Below, one piece after another: positions 1 to 9,376 of a stretch of DNA of 64,000 nt. Within the stretch, counting starts at the first letter, position 1; the number at the start of each line of letters is the position of its first letter. The DNA lies in assembly GCF_030678915.1 (NCBI RefSeq), contig NZ_JAUUTZ010000005.1, positions 62,001 through 126,000 on the forward strand, written 5' to 3'. The notes under the pieces are model-generated. The model was not told where the DNA came from, did not search any database, and worked only from the letters and a program-made list of their open reading frames with translations. This stretch comes from Paracoccus wurundjeri (GTDB lineage Bacteria; Pseudomonadota; Alphaproteobacteria; Rhodobacterales; Rhodobacteraceae). The position numbers and the translations under genes were made by a program.

Positions 1-389
1 TGCCCAAGCGGCGCGCCCGCCGCCGCCGCCGCCGCCAGCATCGCCGTTATTCCCGGCAGCACACGCATATCCAGCGCCTGCCATTCTGCCGGACCGGCCT
101 CCATCGCCTCGAAAACCGCCGAGGCCATGGCGAACACCCCCGGATCGCCCGAGGATATGACGACAACCCGCCGCCCTTCCGCCGCAAGCCGCAGGGCCAG
201 CGCGGCACGATCGAGTTCCACCCGGTTGTCGGAACCATGCAGCACAAGCCCGGTGCGTGCCGGGATCCGGGCGATATAGGCCGCATAACCGATCACGTCG
301 GTCGCATCGTGCAATGCCGCCTGCACCTCGGGCGTCACCATGCCCTCCGCACCCGGACCAAGCCCGGCGATGACCAGCCAGCCGCTCAT
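1..389 (-). CDS. cobJ: Precorrin-3B C17-methyltransferase CobJ (partial, cut by window edge)
   Basis: SAM-dependent methylation at C17 with ring contraction in aerobic cobalamin synthesis; cytoplasmic. About 129 N-terminal residues are visible; the C-terminal part lies left of the window. The start reads MSGWLVIAGLGPGAEGMVTP, the glycine-rich tetrapyrrole-methylase opening, followed by a VISSGDPGVFAMA loop typical of CobJ/CbiH. The ATG (387-389) overlaps the cobI stop as ATGA, which fixes the start. It is the last visible gene of the cob operon. The frame was read directly from the nucleotide sequence. Confident of the family; the missing part cannot be judged. Confidence 0.9.
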   Translation of the reverse strand, partial: MSGWLVIAGLGPGAEGMVTPEVQAALHDATDVIGYAAYIARIPARTGLVLHGSDNRVELDRAALALRLAAEGRRVVVISSGDPGVFAMASAVFEAMEAGPAEWQALDMRVLPGITAMLAAAAAAGAPLG

Positions 390-1105
390 GGTCTGCGCCC
401 CTGTCCATGGATCAGAACGATCGAGAAATAGGCTACCGGCCCCTGAACCTCGGCCAGCGGGCAGACACGTTCGGCAGGCATGGTGCCATGTTCGACCAGC
501 CATGCCTCGGCCAGCCGCCCCGCCGCCGCAATTGCCCTGCGCAGGCGCGGCAGGTTGCGCCCGATCTTCATCACCACCAGCGCATCGGTATCGGCAATGC
601 GGCGCACAAGCTCTGTTTCGGGCAGGGTGGCGGGAAGGATGGTCAGGATATCGTCGCCCCATGTGATCGGCCGCCCCGTCGCGGTCCAGCACCCGGCCAT
701 GCCCGGAATGCCCGGCACCACCTCGACCAATTCCCGTGGCAGGCGGGCGTGCAGATGCATGAACGAGCCGAAAAAGAACGGATCGCCCTCACACAGAACG
801 ACCACGTCGCTGTGCTGTGCGACATTCGCAAGCCGCCCGGCCCAATCGTCGTAAAAACCCCTGAGCATGGCATTGTACGCGGGATCGCTGACCGGGATTT
901 CGGTCGTCACCGGATATTCCATCGCCAGTTCGGTCACGCCTTCGGGCAAAAGCCCCCCGACGATGCGGCGGGCCTGCCCCATGCGGCCGGGCTTGCGGAA
1001 ATAGGCCACCGTCGCGGCAGTCGTCAGATGGCGATGGGCGCGCAGGCTCATCAGATCCGGGTCGCCGGGGCCAAGGCCGATGCAGACGATCTTCCCCCCG
1101 CTCAT
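386..1105 (-). CDS. cobI: Precorrin-2 C20-methyltransferase CobI
   Basis: Transfers a methyl from SAM to C20 of precorrin-2, the first committed step from sirohydrochlorin-type precursors toward cobalamin. The protein is 239 residues, a normal CobI length. It opens with [20 protein letters not shown], the canonical SAM-binding GxGxGDPxL motif, and has a second conserved loop (VVVLCEGDPFFFGS) near residue 103. The frame is open further upstream to 1249, but homology begins at the ATG at 1105, which overlaps the cobH stop by four bases. It is translationally coupled to cobH upstream and cobJ downstream. Confidence 0.95.
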   Translation of the reverse strand: MSGGKIVCIGLGPGDPDLMSLRAHRHLTTAATVAYFRKPGRMGQARRIVGGLLPEGVTELAMEYPVTTEIPVSDPAYNAMLRGFYDDWAGRLANVAQHSDVVVLCEGDPFFFGSFMHLHARLPRELVEVVPGIPGMAGCWTATGRPITWGDDILTILPATLPETELVRRIADTDALVVMKIGRNLPRLRRAIAAAGRLAEAWLVEHGTMPAERVCPLAEVQGPVAYFSIVLIHGQGRRP

Positions 1106-1731
1106 TCCGCGGGTCCCGCCAATGCGTTGATGGCAGCCACGGTCATGGCCGAGCCGCCCGGCCTTCCGCTGACGATACACCAGGGCACGGGGTTGTCGGC
1201 AGCCAGCGCCGCCTTGGATTCCGCCGCACCGATGAAGCCCACGGGGCAACCGATAATCGCCGCGGGGCGGGGACAGGCCGGATCCTCAAGCATGTTCAGC
1301 AGGTGAAACAATGCTGTCGGCGCATTGCCGATGGCGACCACGGCGCCTTGCAGATACGGGCGCCACAATTCCAGCGCGGCGGCCGAGCGGGTGGTGCCCA
1401 GTTCGGTCGCCAGCCCCGGAACCTCGGGCCCGCGCAGCGTGCAGATGACCGCGTTCGAGGCGGGCAAACGCGCGCGGGTGATCCCCTCGCTGACCATGCG
1501 CGCATCGCAGAGGATCGGCGCGCCGCGCATCAACGCCTCTCGCGCGTGGATGGCGAAGCCGGGGGCAAACCGGATCCGCGGGGCCAGTTCGACCATGCCG
1601 CTGGCATGGATCATGCGAACGGCCACGGGTTCTTCCTCGGGCGTGAAGCGGGCAAGATCCGCCTCGGCGCGGATGGTTGCGAATGAGGCGCGATAGATCG
1701 AGGCGCCATCGGTTTCATAGCTGTGAGGCAT
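1102..1731 (-). CDS. cobH: Precorrin-8X methylmutase CobH
   Basis: Catalyses the 1,5-sigmatropic methyl shift from C11 to C12 that turns precorrin-8X into hydrogenobyrinic acid. It is 209 residues, the usual length. The start [17 protein letters not shown] matches the CobH/CbiC N-terminus, so the ATG at 1731 is preferred over a codon three residues upstream. The conserved histidine of the [10 protein letters not shown] segment is His42. A glycine-rich stretch near the C-terminus ([15 protein letters not shown]) is also typical. It overlaps the 3' end of cobG by 17 bases and cobI by four, so it sits in a tightly coupled operon. Confidence 0.95.
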   Translation of the reverse strand: MPHSYETDGASIYRASFATIRAEADLARFTPEEEPVAVRMIHASGMVELAPRIRFAPGFAIHAREALMRGAPILCDARMVSEGITRARLPASNAVICTLRGPEVPGLATELGTTRSAAALELWRPYLQGAVVAIGNAPTALFHLLNMLEDPACPRPAAIIGCPVGFIGAAESKAALAADNPVPWCIVSGRPGGSAMTVAAINALAGPAE

Positions 1732-2836
1732 GCAGGTCACTCAATATGCCGGGAAGGTCGTCCGGGTGAAACCCGCGCCGCGCCGGGTGGTCAGCGGGCG
1801 CGCCGTTCAGGATCAGATCAAACCGCCCGTCGCGCCCGGTCAGGGTCAGATCGGCGGGGCCGGGATGCGCGCAACCCTTGGCGCAGCCGGAAACATGCAG
1901 GGTTCCGCCCGCCGGCAGATGCGGCGCAAGGCGGTTGGCCAGCGCGAATGTCCCGACACTGGCCGAAGGGCAGCGGGGCTTGCCGATACAGGCGGCGATA
2001 CGCAGGCGGGGGTCGCCGGGATCCCCGATCAGGTCGTCATGAACGGGCAAGACGGCGTCACCCTCGGCCAGCACGCCCCGCCAGGGCGTCAGGCGGACCG
2101 GCGCGGCGGCCAGATCGCGGAATGTTCCGGCACTGATGCGCCCGAAGGCGATGGCGCGGTATCTGCCGCCCGGTCGTAACGGCGCAACGGTCAGCGGCGC
2201 GTCATCGGCGCGAAGTTCAGGGGTTTCGCCAGCGCTCACCAGCCGCGCCATGCGGACCGCTTCGCCCGCCCTTGCGGCGAACCAATGGGCAAGCTCGATG
2301 GCGCGGGTGATCGCGTCGGCCTTTGTCACATATTCGCCCCGCGCCATTCCGTCGGCACGCAGGATCAACCCGCGCGGGCCGCGCTCGATACGGATATCGG
2401 CCGGGGCGGCGCCAAGGATCGCAGCCGGTCCAGTATCGATGGCAAAGCCGAATTTCGGGGGCAGGACAGGAAGCTCGCGCAGTCGCCGGGTCAGCTCCCC
2501 GGCCAGCGGCAGGGTATCGTCATCCGCCCTCCAGATCGGCGTCGTCAGCAGGTTGCGCCGGCGTTCCAGATCGGCATCGCCATCGATCAGCCCCTGCCCC
2601 CGCAGCGCGGCCTGAACCGCCGTCAGATCATTCGCGGATACCGCCCGAAGTTGCAGGTTGGCGCGACTGGTCAGCGTCACTGCCCCGTCGCCATACCGTA
2701 TCGCCAGATCGGCGATCATCCGGATTTGATCGGGCATCAGCCGCGAGACATGGGGCCTGATCCGCAGGATCAGCCCATCGCCTGCGGGCATCGGCGTCAA
2801 CGCGCCGGGACACCAGCCCTTGATCGCTCCGCTCAT
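1715..2836 (-). CDS. cobG: Precorrin-3B synthase CobG
   Basis: Oxygen-dependent monooxygenase that converts precorrin-3A to precorrin-3B and so marks the aerobic cobalamin route. It belongs to the sulfite/nitrite reductase superfamily. The N-terminal ferredoxin-like half begins [16 protein letters not shown]. The C-terminal half carries cluster-binding cysteines in CIGKPRC and [11 protein letters not shown]. The protein is 373 residues. An open frame continues upstream to 2905, but family similarity starts at the ATG at 2836, which overlaps the cobN stop (TGA at 2833-2835). It supplies the substrate for CobJ two genes downstream. Confidence 0.93.
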   Translation of the reverse strand: MSGAIKGWCPGALTPMPAGDGLILRIRPHVSRLMPDQIRMIADLAIRYGDGAVTLTSRANLQLRAVSANDLTAVQAALRGQGLIDGDADLERRRNLLTTPIWRADDDTLPLAGELTRRLRELPVLPPKFGFAIDTGPAAILGAAPADIRIERGPRGLILRADGMARGEYVTKADAITRAIELAHWFAARAGEAVRMARLVSAGETPELRADDAPLTVAPLRPGGRYRAIAFGRISAGTFRDLAAAPVRLTPWRGVLAEGDAVLPVHDDLIGDPGDPRLRIAACIGKPRCPSASVGTFALANRLAPHLPAGGTLHVSGCAKGCAHPGPADLTLTGRDGRFDLILNGAPADHPARRGFHPDDLPGILSDLHASQL

Positions 2837-5800
2837 CCGATGCCCGCCATCCGGCTGTTCGACCGGCTGTGCCACAGACCGGATTCGGCCAGCGCGGCGA
2901 AACATGCCTGCATCGCGGCCAGCGCCTGCGGGTTCCGGTCACGCAGGAATGCCTCGACCTTGGGGTCGCCTAGGGTCGCGGCATGATAAAGATCGAAAAG
3001 ATGCGGGGGCACGACTCCGGCAAGATGCGCGAAAGCGGCCATGTGATCCAGCGTCGCGGCGATTTCCGCCCCGCCCCGGAAACCATGCCGCATCATTGAG
3101 CGGATCCAGCGCGGATTGGCGGCGCGGGCACGGGTGACACGGGCGATCTCCTCGGCCAGAGTCCGGGCACGCGGGGCTTCGGGCCGGGTGGCGTCCAGAT
3201 GATAAAACGCAGCCCGCCCGCCCAGATTGGCCAGGGCGGCGGCAAAGCCGGCCTCATGCGTGGCGTAATCCTCGGCCAGCAGCAGATCGGTTTCCGGCAT
3301 ATCCTGCATATGCACGAATGCATCGGTGCCTTTCAGCCGCGTTTCCAACGCCGCGCGGGCGGGGATCCCATCGGCGGAATGGGCTGACGCCGCCAGCCAT
3401 GCATCGCCCGCCCGCTGCCGCGCTTCCGGGGTGAACTGTGCCGTGGAGATGCCCAGCCCATAGCTTGCAGGCGGGGGGGCGAAAACGCGCGGACCGGGCG
3501 GGGCCGCGACATAGGGATTCATGTCGGCAGCCTCATCCCGTGCCGCAAGCGCGCCGGTCGCGGCCTCGAACAGCCGTGCGAGATCGGGAAAGACATCGCG
3601 GAACAGGCCCGAGATGCGCAGCGTCACGTCGATCCGGGGCCGGTCCAGCAATGTCAGCGGGATGACCTCGAAGCCCGTGACCCGGCCTGATTGTTCATCC
3701 CATTGCGGCGAAATCCCGGCCAGATGCAGCGCCATGGCGAATTCTTCCCCCGCCGTGCGCATCGTCGCCGAACCCCAGAGGTTCACGACCAGCCCCTGCG
3801 GATAATCGCCCTGATCCTGCAGATGCCGTCGCAGCAATTCTTCGGCCAACCTGCCCCCCTGCGCGTAAGCCGCGCGCGACGGCACGGCGCGGGGATCGGT
3901 GCCATAGAGATTGCGCCCGGTGGGCAGCACATCGGCCCTGCCCCGGTAAGGCGAACCTGATGGCCCCGGCCTGACCCACCGGCCCGCCAGCGCCGCGATC
4001 AGACCCGCGCTTTCCGCCGCGATCGAGGCGGCATCTCCGGTCAGCCCGCCAGCCTCGGGCGTGCCGCGCCCCCAGATATGCAGCCCCTCGCCGAAATGCG
4101 AATCCTTCACGTCGCAGACGAACCGGTCGATCAGCGGAATCGCTTCTGCGGCGCTGGCATTGCCGGGAATGCCCAGATCATCCTCGACGCCTGCTGCCTG
4201 CGCGGCCTCTCTTATCGCAGAAATCAGCCGCTTCTGACGCGGCGCGTCCAGGCCGTCTGCCATCGAATATTCGTCAAGCAGCCGTTCCAGCCGCGTGAAC
4301 TGCACCGGAGTTCCCGCCTGCGCCAGAGGCGGCGGCAGATGGCCAAGCGTCACCGCGCCAAGGCGGCGGCGGGCCTGTGCCGCCTCACCCGGATCGTTGA
4401 CGATGAAAGGATAAACTACCGGCAGCGCACCGGTCAGCACCTGCGGCCAACAATCAGGCGACAGCGCCGCCGCCTTGCCCGGCAGCCATTCCAGCGTCCC
4501 ATGCGCACCGATATGGATCAGTGCATCCACCTGCGTCTGAAGCCACAGGTAAAAGGCAATATAGGCATGGCATGGTACGCGCGTGACATCGTGATATTCG
4601 CCTTCGCGGTCGGGATCGCGGCTGCGCTCGGGCTGAAGCGCGATCAGGGCATTGCCGCGACGGGTGGCGGCAAAGGCGAAACCGGCGGTGGTCAGGGCAG
4701 GATCATCTTCGGGACGGCCATGCGCTTTGTGCAGCGCTTCGCGCAGGGATCGCGGCAGCCGGGCAAGTGCCTTGCAGTAATCGTCAAGCGGCCAGAGGAT
4801 ATGCCCGGTCGCAAGCGCCTGTTCAAGCGGCTTGCCATCGGCGACGGTATAGCCCGCACCACCCAGATCGGACAGCATCGCCCCGGCCGAAGCGATGGCA
4901 TCCAGCCCGACCGCATGGGCCATCCGATGCGCTTTGCCGGGATATGTGGACAGGATCAGCCCGACCCGTTTTTCCGCCACCGGGATTACCGCCAGCCGGT
5001 GCCATGCGGCCACCCGTGCCACCGTGACCGCGATCTGCACCGGATCGGCGCTGTGGCGGGGGCAGGCGAATTGCAGATCGGGATCATGGGCCGCGCTGTC
5101 CTTGAACGAAATCACGCCCGCGGCAATCCGCCCGTCGACCTCGGGCATCGCGATATGCATCGCCAGATCCGACGGCGAAAGCCCACGGTCGGAAGCGGCC
5201 CATGCCTGACGGTCGCTGGTTGCATGGATCACCTGAAAAACCGGCACTCCGGCCAGATCGAGTGGCGATCCGCTGTCCGATCTGGCCGAGAATGCGGTGG
5301 CGTTGACGATGGCTGCCGGGGCAAGGCCGGGCAGGATGCGGCGCAGCCAGCCAGCGGCCCCTTCATCCTTCAGGCTTGGGACGAACAGCCCGCAGGCGTC
5401 GAAACCCGCATCCTCGAACGCCTCGATCAACGCGCGGATGCCGCCGGTATCCGCTGCCGCAAGCCAGGCGCGGTAAAACGGAATAATGACCAGCGGTCTG
5501 CGATCCGGCGCGGATGGCATGATCCCGGCCCGAGCATGCCAGAAACCGAAGGCGGGCAACGTTTCCGGTCCCGGCACCGGACCGGCAGACAGGCCCGCCG
5601 CCTGTGCCAGTTGCGCCAGCGCGCCCTGCGCCGCGATCTCGCCCCCGGTATCGCATAACCTGCCCAGCCTGCGCAGCGCAGCGGACGAAACGGTCGAGGC
5701 CCGATCAAGCGCCGGATCGATGCGCCCGTCGCCGGGCAGAAAGGCCAGCGCGATCCCGTTCTGCCGGGCGAGGCAAGAGACCTGCTCGACGCCGTAGGAC

Positions 5801-6078
5801 CACCATGACATGCCGCCGATCAGCCGGATCAGGATCGCTTTCGCACCGGACAGCGTGCGCTCGATATAGGTATCGACAGACAGGGGATGGACCAGCGCCG
5901 ACAGATTCGCCAGCCGTAGCGATGGCAGGGATTCGCGCCCGCGCCGCCATCCTGCCGCGAAAGCCCCCAGATCGCTGTCGGAAAAGGACAGCACCACCAG
6001 ATCCGCGGGCGTCTGCCCGAGATCGCGGGGAGCCGCGCTTTCCTCCAGCCCGTGGCTTTCCCGGAACAGGACGTGCAT
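2833..6078 (-). CDS. cobN: Cobaltochelatase large subunit CobN
   Basis: ATP-dependent insertion of cobalt into hydrogenobyrinic acid a,c-diamide; CobN is the substrate-binding subunit and works with the CobS/CobT AAA+ motor, which is not in this window. The protein is 1,081 residues, somewhat shorter than many CobN proteins (about 1,200-1,300). CobN/magnesium chelatase H features include a [12 protein letters not shown] motif and a histidine-rich [11 protein letters not shown] region. The ATG at 6078 lies one base after the cobW stop. Alternative in-frame starts up to 6114 would overlap cobW. It is operonic with cobW upstream and cobG downstream. Confidence 0.94.
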   Translation of the reverse strand: MHVLFRESHGLEESAAPRDLGQTPADLVVLSFSDSDLGAFAAGWRRGRESLPSLRLANLSALVHPLSVDTYIERTLSGAKAILIRLIGGMSWWSYGVEQVSCLARQNGIALAFLPGDGRIDPALDRASTVSSAALRRLGRLCDTGGEIAAQGALAQLAQAAGLSAGPVPGPETLPAFGFWHARAGIMPSAPDRRPLVIIPFYRAWLAAADTGGIRALIEAFEDAGFDACGLFVPSLKDEGAAGWLRRILPGLAPAAIVNATAFSARSDSGSPLDLAGVPVFQVIHATSDRQAWAASDRGLSPSDLAMHIAMPEVDGRIAAGVISFKDSAAHDPDLQFACPRHSADPVQIAVTVARVAAWHRLAVIPVAEKRVGLILSTYPGKAHRMAHAVGLDAIASAGAMLSDLGGAGYTVADGKPLEQALATGHILWPLDDYCKALARLPRSLREALHKAHGRPEDDPALTTAGFAFAATRRGNALIALQPERSRDPDREGEYHDVTRVPCHAYIAFYLWLQTQVDALIHIGAHGTLEWLPGKAAALSPDCWPQVLTGALPVVYPFIVNDPGEAAQARRRLGAVTLGHLPPPLAQAGTPVQFTRLERLLDEYSMADGLDAPRQKRLISAIREAAQAAGVEDDLGIPGNASAAEAIPLIDRFVCDVKDSHFGEGLHIWGRGTPEAGGLTGDAASIAAESAGLIAALAGRWVRPGPSGSPYRGRADVLPTGRNLYGTDPRAVPSRAAYAQGGRLAEELLRRHLQDQGDYPQGLVVNLWGSATMRTAGEEFAMALHLAGISPQWDEQSGRVTGFEVIPLTLLDRPRIDVTLRISGLFRDVFPDLARLFEAATGALAARDEAADMNPYVAAPPGPRVFAPPPASYGLGISTAQFTPEARQRAGDAWLAASAHSADGIPARAALETRLKGTDAFVHMQDMPETDLLLAEDYATHEAGFAAALANLGGRAAFYHLDATRPEAPRARTLAEEIARVTRARAANPRWIRSMMRHGFRGGAEIAATLDHMAAFAHLAGVVPPHLFDLYHAATLGDPKVEAFLRDRNPQALAAMQACFAALAESGLWHSRSNSRMAGIG

Positions 6079-6079
6079 T

Positions 6080-7111
6080 TCAGGCCAGTGCCCGCTCGAC
6101 GGCGATGCGGTCAATATCGCCCTTTTCAGCGATCACCACCAGCCGGCTTTGCCGGGTCTGGCTGCCCCATGGCCGGTCGAACTGATGCCGGACGCGAGGG
6201 CCCACGGCCTGCACCAGCAGGCGCATCGGCTTGCCTTCGACCGCGACATGCCCCTTGACGCGCAGGATGTTCCGGGCGCTTGCCAGCGCCTCGATCCTTG
6301 CGGCAAGCGCCTCGGGGTCGCTTTGTTCGGGCAGGTCGACCACGATCGTATCGAAATCGTCATGGTCGTGATCCTCGAACCCGTCATGATGCGATGGCCG
6401 CGCGTCAAGGCTGTCCTCGGCCGCAGCGCCCAGACCCAGCACCACACGGGCATCGATCTCGCCTTCCGTCAGTGCCAGGACCGGCAGGGGGCGCGGGGCC
6501 TCGGCCGCGATAATCGCGCGGGCCTTTGCCACGCCCTCCTCGCCGGCAAGATCGGGTTTGGACAACAGCACCAGATCGGCACAGGCGATCTGATCCTCGA
6601 ACACTTCGGACAGTGGCGTTTCGTGATCGGCATCCGTGCCGTCGCCCGTATCGGTATTGCCGGGCCGTGCCGGATCGGGGGCGAAACGGCCCAGCGCCAC
6701 CGCCTCGGCATCGGCCACCGTGATCACCCCGTCAATGGTGATGCGCGAGCGCAGATCGGGCCAGTCGAACGCCTTGAGCAACGGCTTGGGAAGCGCCAGC
6801 CCCGAGGTCTCGATGACGATATGGTCCGGGCGCGGCTCCATCGCCATCAGCCGTTCGATCGAGGGGATGAATTCATCGGCGACGGTACAGCAGATGCAGC
6901 CATTGGTCAGTTCGAGGATATTCGCCTCGGGACAGTTCGCATCGGCGCATTCGCGGATCAGATCGCCATCGACGCCGACATCGCCGAATTCATTCACCAG
7001 AACCGCAAGACGCCGTCCGTCCGGGTTGCGCAGCAATTGACGTATCAGCGTGGTCTTGCCGGCGCCAAGAAAGCCGGTGATGACGGTGACGGGGGTTTTT
7101 TCCAGAGACAT
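6080..7111 (-). CDS. cobW: CobW-type metallochaperone GTPase
   Basis: COG0523 G3E-family P-loop GTPase thought to deliver cobalt for CobN; cytoplasmic. It has 343 residues. The Walker A is GFLGAGKTT at residues 13-21 and the conserved metal-binding CxCC motif (CICC) is at 72-75. An acidic, histidine-rich stretch (HHDGFEDHDHDDFD) in the second half is the usual metal-binding loop, followed by the CobW C-terminal domain. The ATG at 7111 is chosen because MSLEKTPVTVITGFLGAGK matches the family start; the frame stays open to 7180. It lies between a DUF1636 gene and cobN, the standard alphaproteobacterial arrangement. Confidence 0.95.
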   Translation of the reverse strand: MSLEKTPVTVITGFLGAGKTTLIRQLLRNPDGRRLAVLVNEFGDVGVDGDLIRECADANCPEANILELTNGCICCTVADEFIPSIERLMAMEPRPDHIVIETSGLALPKPLLKAFDWPDLRSRITIDGVITVADAEAVALGRFAPDPARPGNTDTGDGTDADHETPLSEVFEDQIACADLVLLSKPDLAGEEGVAKARAIIAAEAPRPLPVLALTEGEIDARVVLGLGAAAEDSLDARPSHHDGFEDHDHDDFDTIVVDLPEQSDPEALAARIEALASARNILRVKGHVAVEGKPMRLLVQAVGPRVRHQFDRPWGSQTRQSRLVVIAEKGDIDRIAVERALA

Positions 7112-7113
7112 GA

Positions 7114-7476
7114 TCAGACCTCGAATGGGGGGATGCGTGCAATGGTGTTCTTGCGGATGACCTCGGGGCGTTCGCGCCACGGCACGATCCCGTCATCCGT
7201 TGCGCCATAGGCGCGGTACATCTTGATCAGATCGGCAAGGTTGCTGTCGGGATCCAGCCCGCCCTGCACATAGGTCCAGAGTCCGGCTCCGCGCAGCACC
7301 ACGGCACAGCCGCGCGTGCAGGCGGACAGGCATTCCTGCCGCCGATGCGCGATCCCGGCAGCCGACAGCGCATCCGACAGGCGTTGCCCGTCGCGTTGGG
7401 TCAGGGGGGCGGCCTGCGGATCGGCCCCCGGAAAACGGCAGGTGGTACAGACCACCAGTTCGAATGTCTCAGCCAC
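7114..7476 (-). CDS. DUF1636 family protein, ferredoxin-like, first gene of the cob operon
   Basis: A 120-residue protein of the DUF1636 family, commonly found beside cobW. Cysteines are spaced C10-x2-C13 and C49-x3-C53-x3-C57. This resembles thioredoxin-fold 2Fe-2S ferredoxins and suggests a cluster or metal site. No signal peptide or membrane segment is seen. The start is GTG (7474-7476), preceded by a strong GGAGGGG sequence at good spacing; no nearby ATG fits. The stop lies two bases before the cobW ATG. Its position directly after a cobalamin riboswitch and before cobW suggests a role in cobalt handling or electron supply. That role is inferred. Confidence 0.85.
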   Translation of the reverse strand: MAETFELVVCTTCRFPGADPQAAPLTQRDGQRLSDALSAAGIAHRRQECLSACTRGCAVVLRGAGLWTYVQGGLDPDSNLADLIKMYRAYGATDDGIVPWRERPEVIRKNTIARIPPFEV

Positions 7477-7603
7477 GCGGCCCCTCCGGCCTGATCGTTT
7501 CTCGGGCGGCGGGATGGATCGGCCGGACTTCTCTGGCGGGGCCAGAAAGGTTCAGGACGACGACACACCCCGGTCGCACAGTTCATGGCGGTCCCTTGCG
7601 GAA

Positions 7604-7792
7604 CCGATGCTGGCAGGTCTCCCGGCTTGCGGATGTCAGAGGAACTGGCCTCTGGCGGGTGCCCTGCCTTCCCGGCGCATCTGCGCCAGTGGCGGTGGGC
7701 AACCTCTCCGGTCACGGTCGCGGGGGCGGCTGCGCTTGGGCCTGGCGGCTTGTCGCATTCCCTCTTCGCCTGCCCTGAGGCAGGAACCAGCG
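7604..7792 (-). promoter_or_regulatory. Cobalamin riboswitch controlling the cob operon
   Basis: On the minus strand the leader of the DUF1636-cobW-cobN operon contains the cobalamin aptamer. The conserved B12 box GCCACTGGCGCAGATG and following GGGAAGGC lie at about 7666-7693. Upstream are the CCCCCGCGAC and CCGGAGAGG elements, and downstream the GGGAGACCTGCC segment at about 7611-7623. The GAAGAGGGAATGCG part of the 5' half is near 7755-7770. About 130 bases separate the aptamer end from the GTG of the first gene. It presumably represses de novo synthesis when adenosylcobalamin is plentiful. Confidence 0.93.
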
Positions 7793-8017
7793 ATGGCAGA
7801 AGCCAAGCCACGGACCGGGCCCAAAGTCAAGCAAAGTTACGATGGGTGAACGCCACACAATGGCGGGCCAGACCCTTTGGCGCGCCGAAAAGCAGATGGA
7901 AATCAAGGCTCAACATGCCGAACAAAGGATGAGACCGGCTTTCCGCCGATCCCGTTCACGCAGCCGGAACCGTCACGGCGCTTGACTGCCTTCACCGTCT
8001 CGGGCATTCCACTTGCG
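7793..8017. other. Divergent intergenic region between two riboswitches
   Basis: About 225 bases separate the 5' ends of the two oppositely oriented cobalamin aptamers, so the promoters of both the cob and the uptake operon should lie here. No convincing sigma-70 hexamer pair, operator or small gene could be assigned by eye. Confidence 0.5.
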
Positions 8018-8200
8018 ATGGTTCCCGGGATGGCCAGGCCGACCGGGTGAAAAGGGAACGCGGTGAGGTGCTGCCAAACGGCGCCGATTCCGCGACTGCC
8101 CCCGCAACTGTAAGCGGAGAGCGTGCCCCGACAGCCACTGGCGCAGATGCGCCGGGAAGGCGGGACACGCGGCGACCCGCGAGTCAGGAGACCTGCCATC
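8018..8200 (+). promoter_or_regulatory. Cobalamin riboswitch controlling the B12 uptake operon
   Basis: The plus-strand leader contains GGTTCCCGGGA and GGGTGAAAAGGGAACGCGG (8020-8063). These are followed by GACTGCCCCCGCAACTGTAA and GCGGAGAGC, the B12 box GCCACTGGCGCAGATG plus CGGGAAGGC (about 8133-8161), and a closing GGAGACCTGCC near 8198. All core elements of the cobalamin aptamer are present in order. The substrate-binding gene follows about 170 bases later, leaving room for an expression platform. The 13-base element GCCACTGGCGCAG is identical in the oppositely oriented aptamer at 7604-7792. Confidence 0.94.
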
Positions 8201-8368
8201 TTCACGTCAACCAACCCGGGCGGGGTGCCCCGGAAGGAGGAGCGATGACTGGATACAGTTCCTGGCGGAAGCCAACCGTCGACCTGTCCCTGCCGGCAGA
8301 AGCGCCGTCTTGCCTTGGTTTTACGCGACCTTCCCACCCTGTCCTTCACATTCAGGAAGGACATCAGC

Positions 8369-9376
8369 ATGAACCTGACTACCGTTTCGATCGCCGCGAT
8401 GGGCATATTGATGGCAGTTGCGGCATCGGCCGCCCCGACCGAATATCCGCTGACCATCGATAATTGCGGCCACGAAATCCGGTTCGACGGACCGCCCGAG
8501 AATGTCGTCTCGATCGGACAGGCCGCAACCGAGGTTCTTTACGCGCTGGGCGCCGAGGATCGCATGGCGGGCACATCGCTGTGGTTCAACGAGGTTCTGC
8601 CACGTTTCGCCAAGGCCGATGCCGGGGTCGAGCGGATCGCCGACAACATGCCCAGCTTCGAGGCGGTGGTGAACAAGCGTCCGGGTTTCGTGCCCACCAT
8701 GTTCGAATGGATGATCGGCACGCAAGGCGTCGTCGGCACGCGCGAGCAATTTGCCGATCTGGGCATTCCCACCTATGTCATGCCGCCCGATTGCGAGGGC
8801 AAGGACAACCTTGTCGGCGCGGATGGCACGCGCCTTGCGCCATTCGACATCGCGACGGTCTATAAAAGCGTCGATCAGATGGCCGCGATCATGGACAGGC
8901 AGGATCGCGGAGCGGAACTGGTCGCCGAATTGAAGGCGCGCGAGGCTGATGCGGTCAAACGTGCCGCGGCGCTCGGGTTGCCTGATGCCTCGGCGGTGGT
9001 CTGGTTTTCCTCTGCCGATCTCGAGCTTGATCCCTATGTCGCCGGCCGCAAGGGCATTCCGGCATGGATGCTGGACGCACTGGGCCTGCGCAACGTGATC
9101 GAATCCGATGAGGAATGGCCGACTGTGGGCTGGGAAAGCATCGCCAGGGCGGATCCGTCGGTGATCGTGATTGCCCGTATGGATCGCCGCCGTTTTCCGG
9201 CCGACGATCACGAAAAAAAGCTGGAATTCCTTAAATCCGATCCGGTCACCAGCCAGATGACCGCAGTGAAAGAGGACCGTATCGTGATCCTCGACGCCGA
9301 GGCCATGCATGCCTCGATCCGGCTGATCGACGGTCTGGAAACGCTGACCAAGGCGATGGAGGCGTTGCCGCGATGA
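8369..9376 (+). CDS. btuF: ABC transporter substrate-binding protein, probable cobalamin binder (BtuF-like)
   Basis: Periplasmic helical-backbone metal-receptor type binding protein that would hand corrinoid to the BtuC permease encoded next. The 335-residue product begins with a signal peptide ending near ASAAPTEY. Family features follow: PENVVSIGQAATEVLYALGAEDRMAG and a C-terminal VKEDRIVILDAEAMHAS segment. The ATG at 8369 has an AGGAAGG ribosome site just upstream; the longer frame from 8315 runs into it. The cobalamin riboswitch in the leader is the main evidence for the ligand. Siderophore binders share the fold, so the ligand is inferred rather than read from the protein. Confidence 0.85.
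   Translation: MNLTTVSIAAMGILMAVAASAAPTEYPLTIDNCGHEIRFDGPPENVVSIGQAATEVLYALGAEDRMAGTSLWFNEVLPRFAKADAGVERIADNMPSFEAVVNKRPGFVPTMFEWMIGTQGVVGTREQFADLGIPTYVMPPDCEGKDNLVGADGTRLAPFDIATVYKSVDQMAAIMDRQDRGAELVAELKAREADAVKRAAALGLPDASAVVWFSSADLELDPYVAGRKGIPAWMLDALGLRNVIESDEEWPTVGWESIARADPSVIVIARMDRRRFPADDHEKKLEFLKSDPVTSQMTAVKEDRIVILDAEAMHASIRLIDGLETLTKAMEALPR

Noticed and set aside
4078..5658. A 526-codon plus-strand open frame opposite cobN
   Set aside because: No recognisable domain and composition typical of antisense reading of GC-rich codons; cobN is unambiguous on the other strand.
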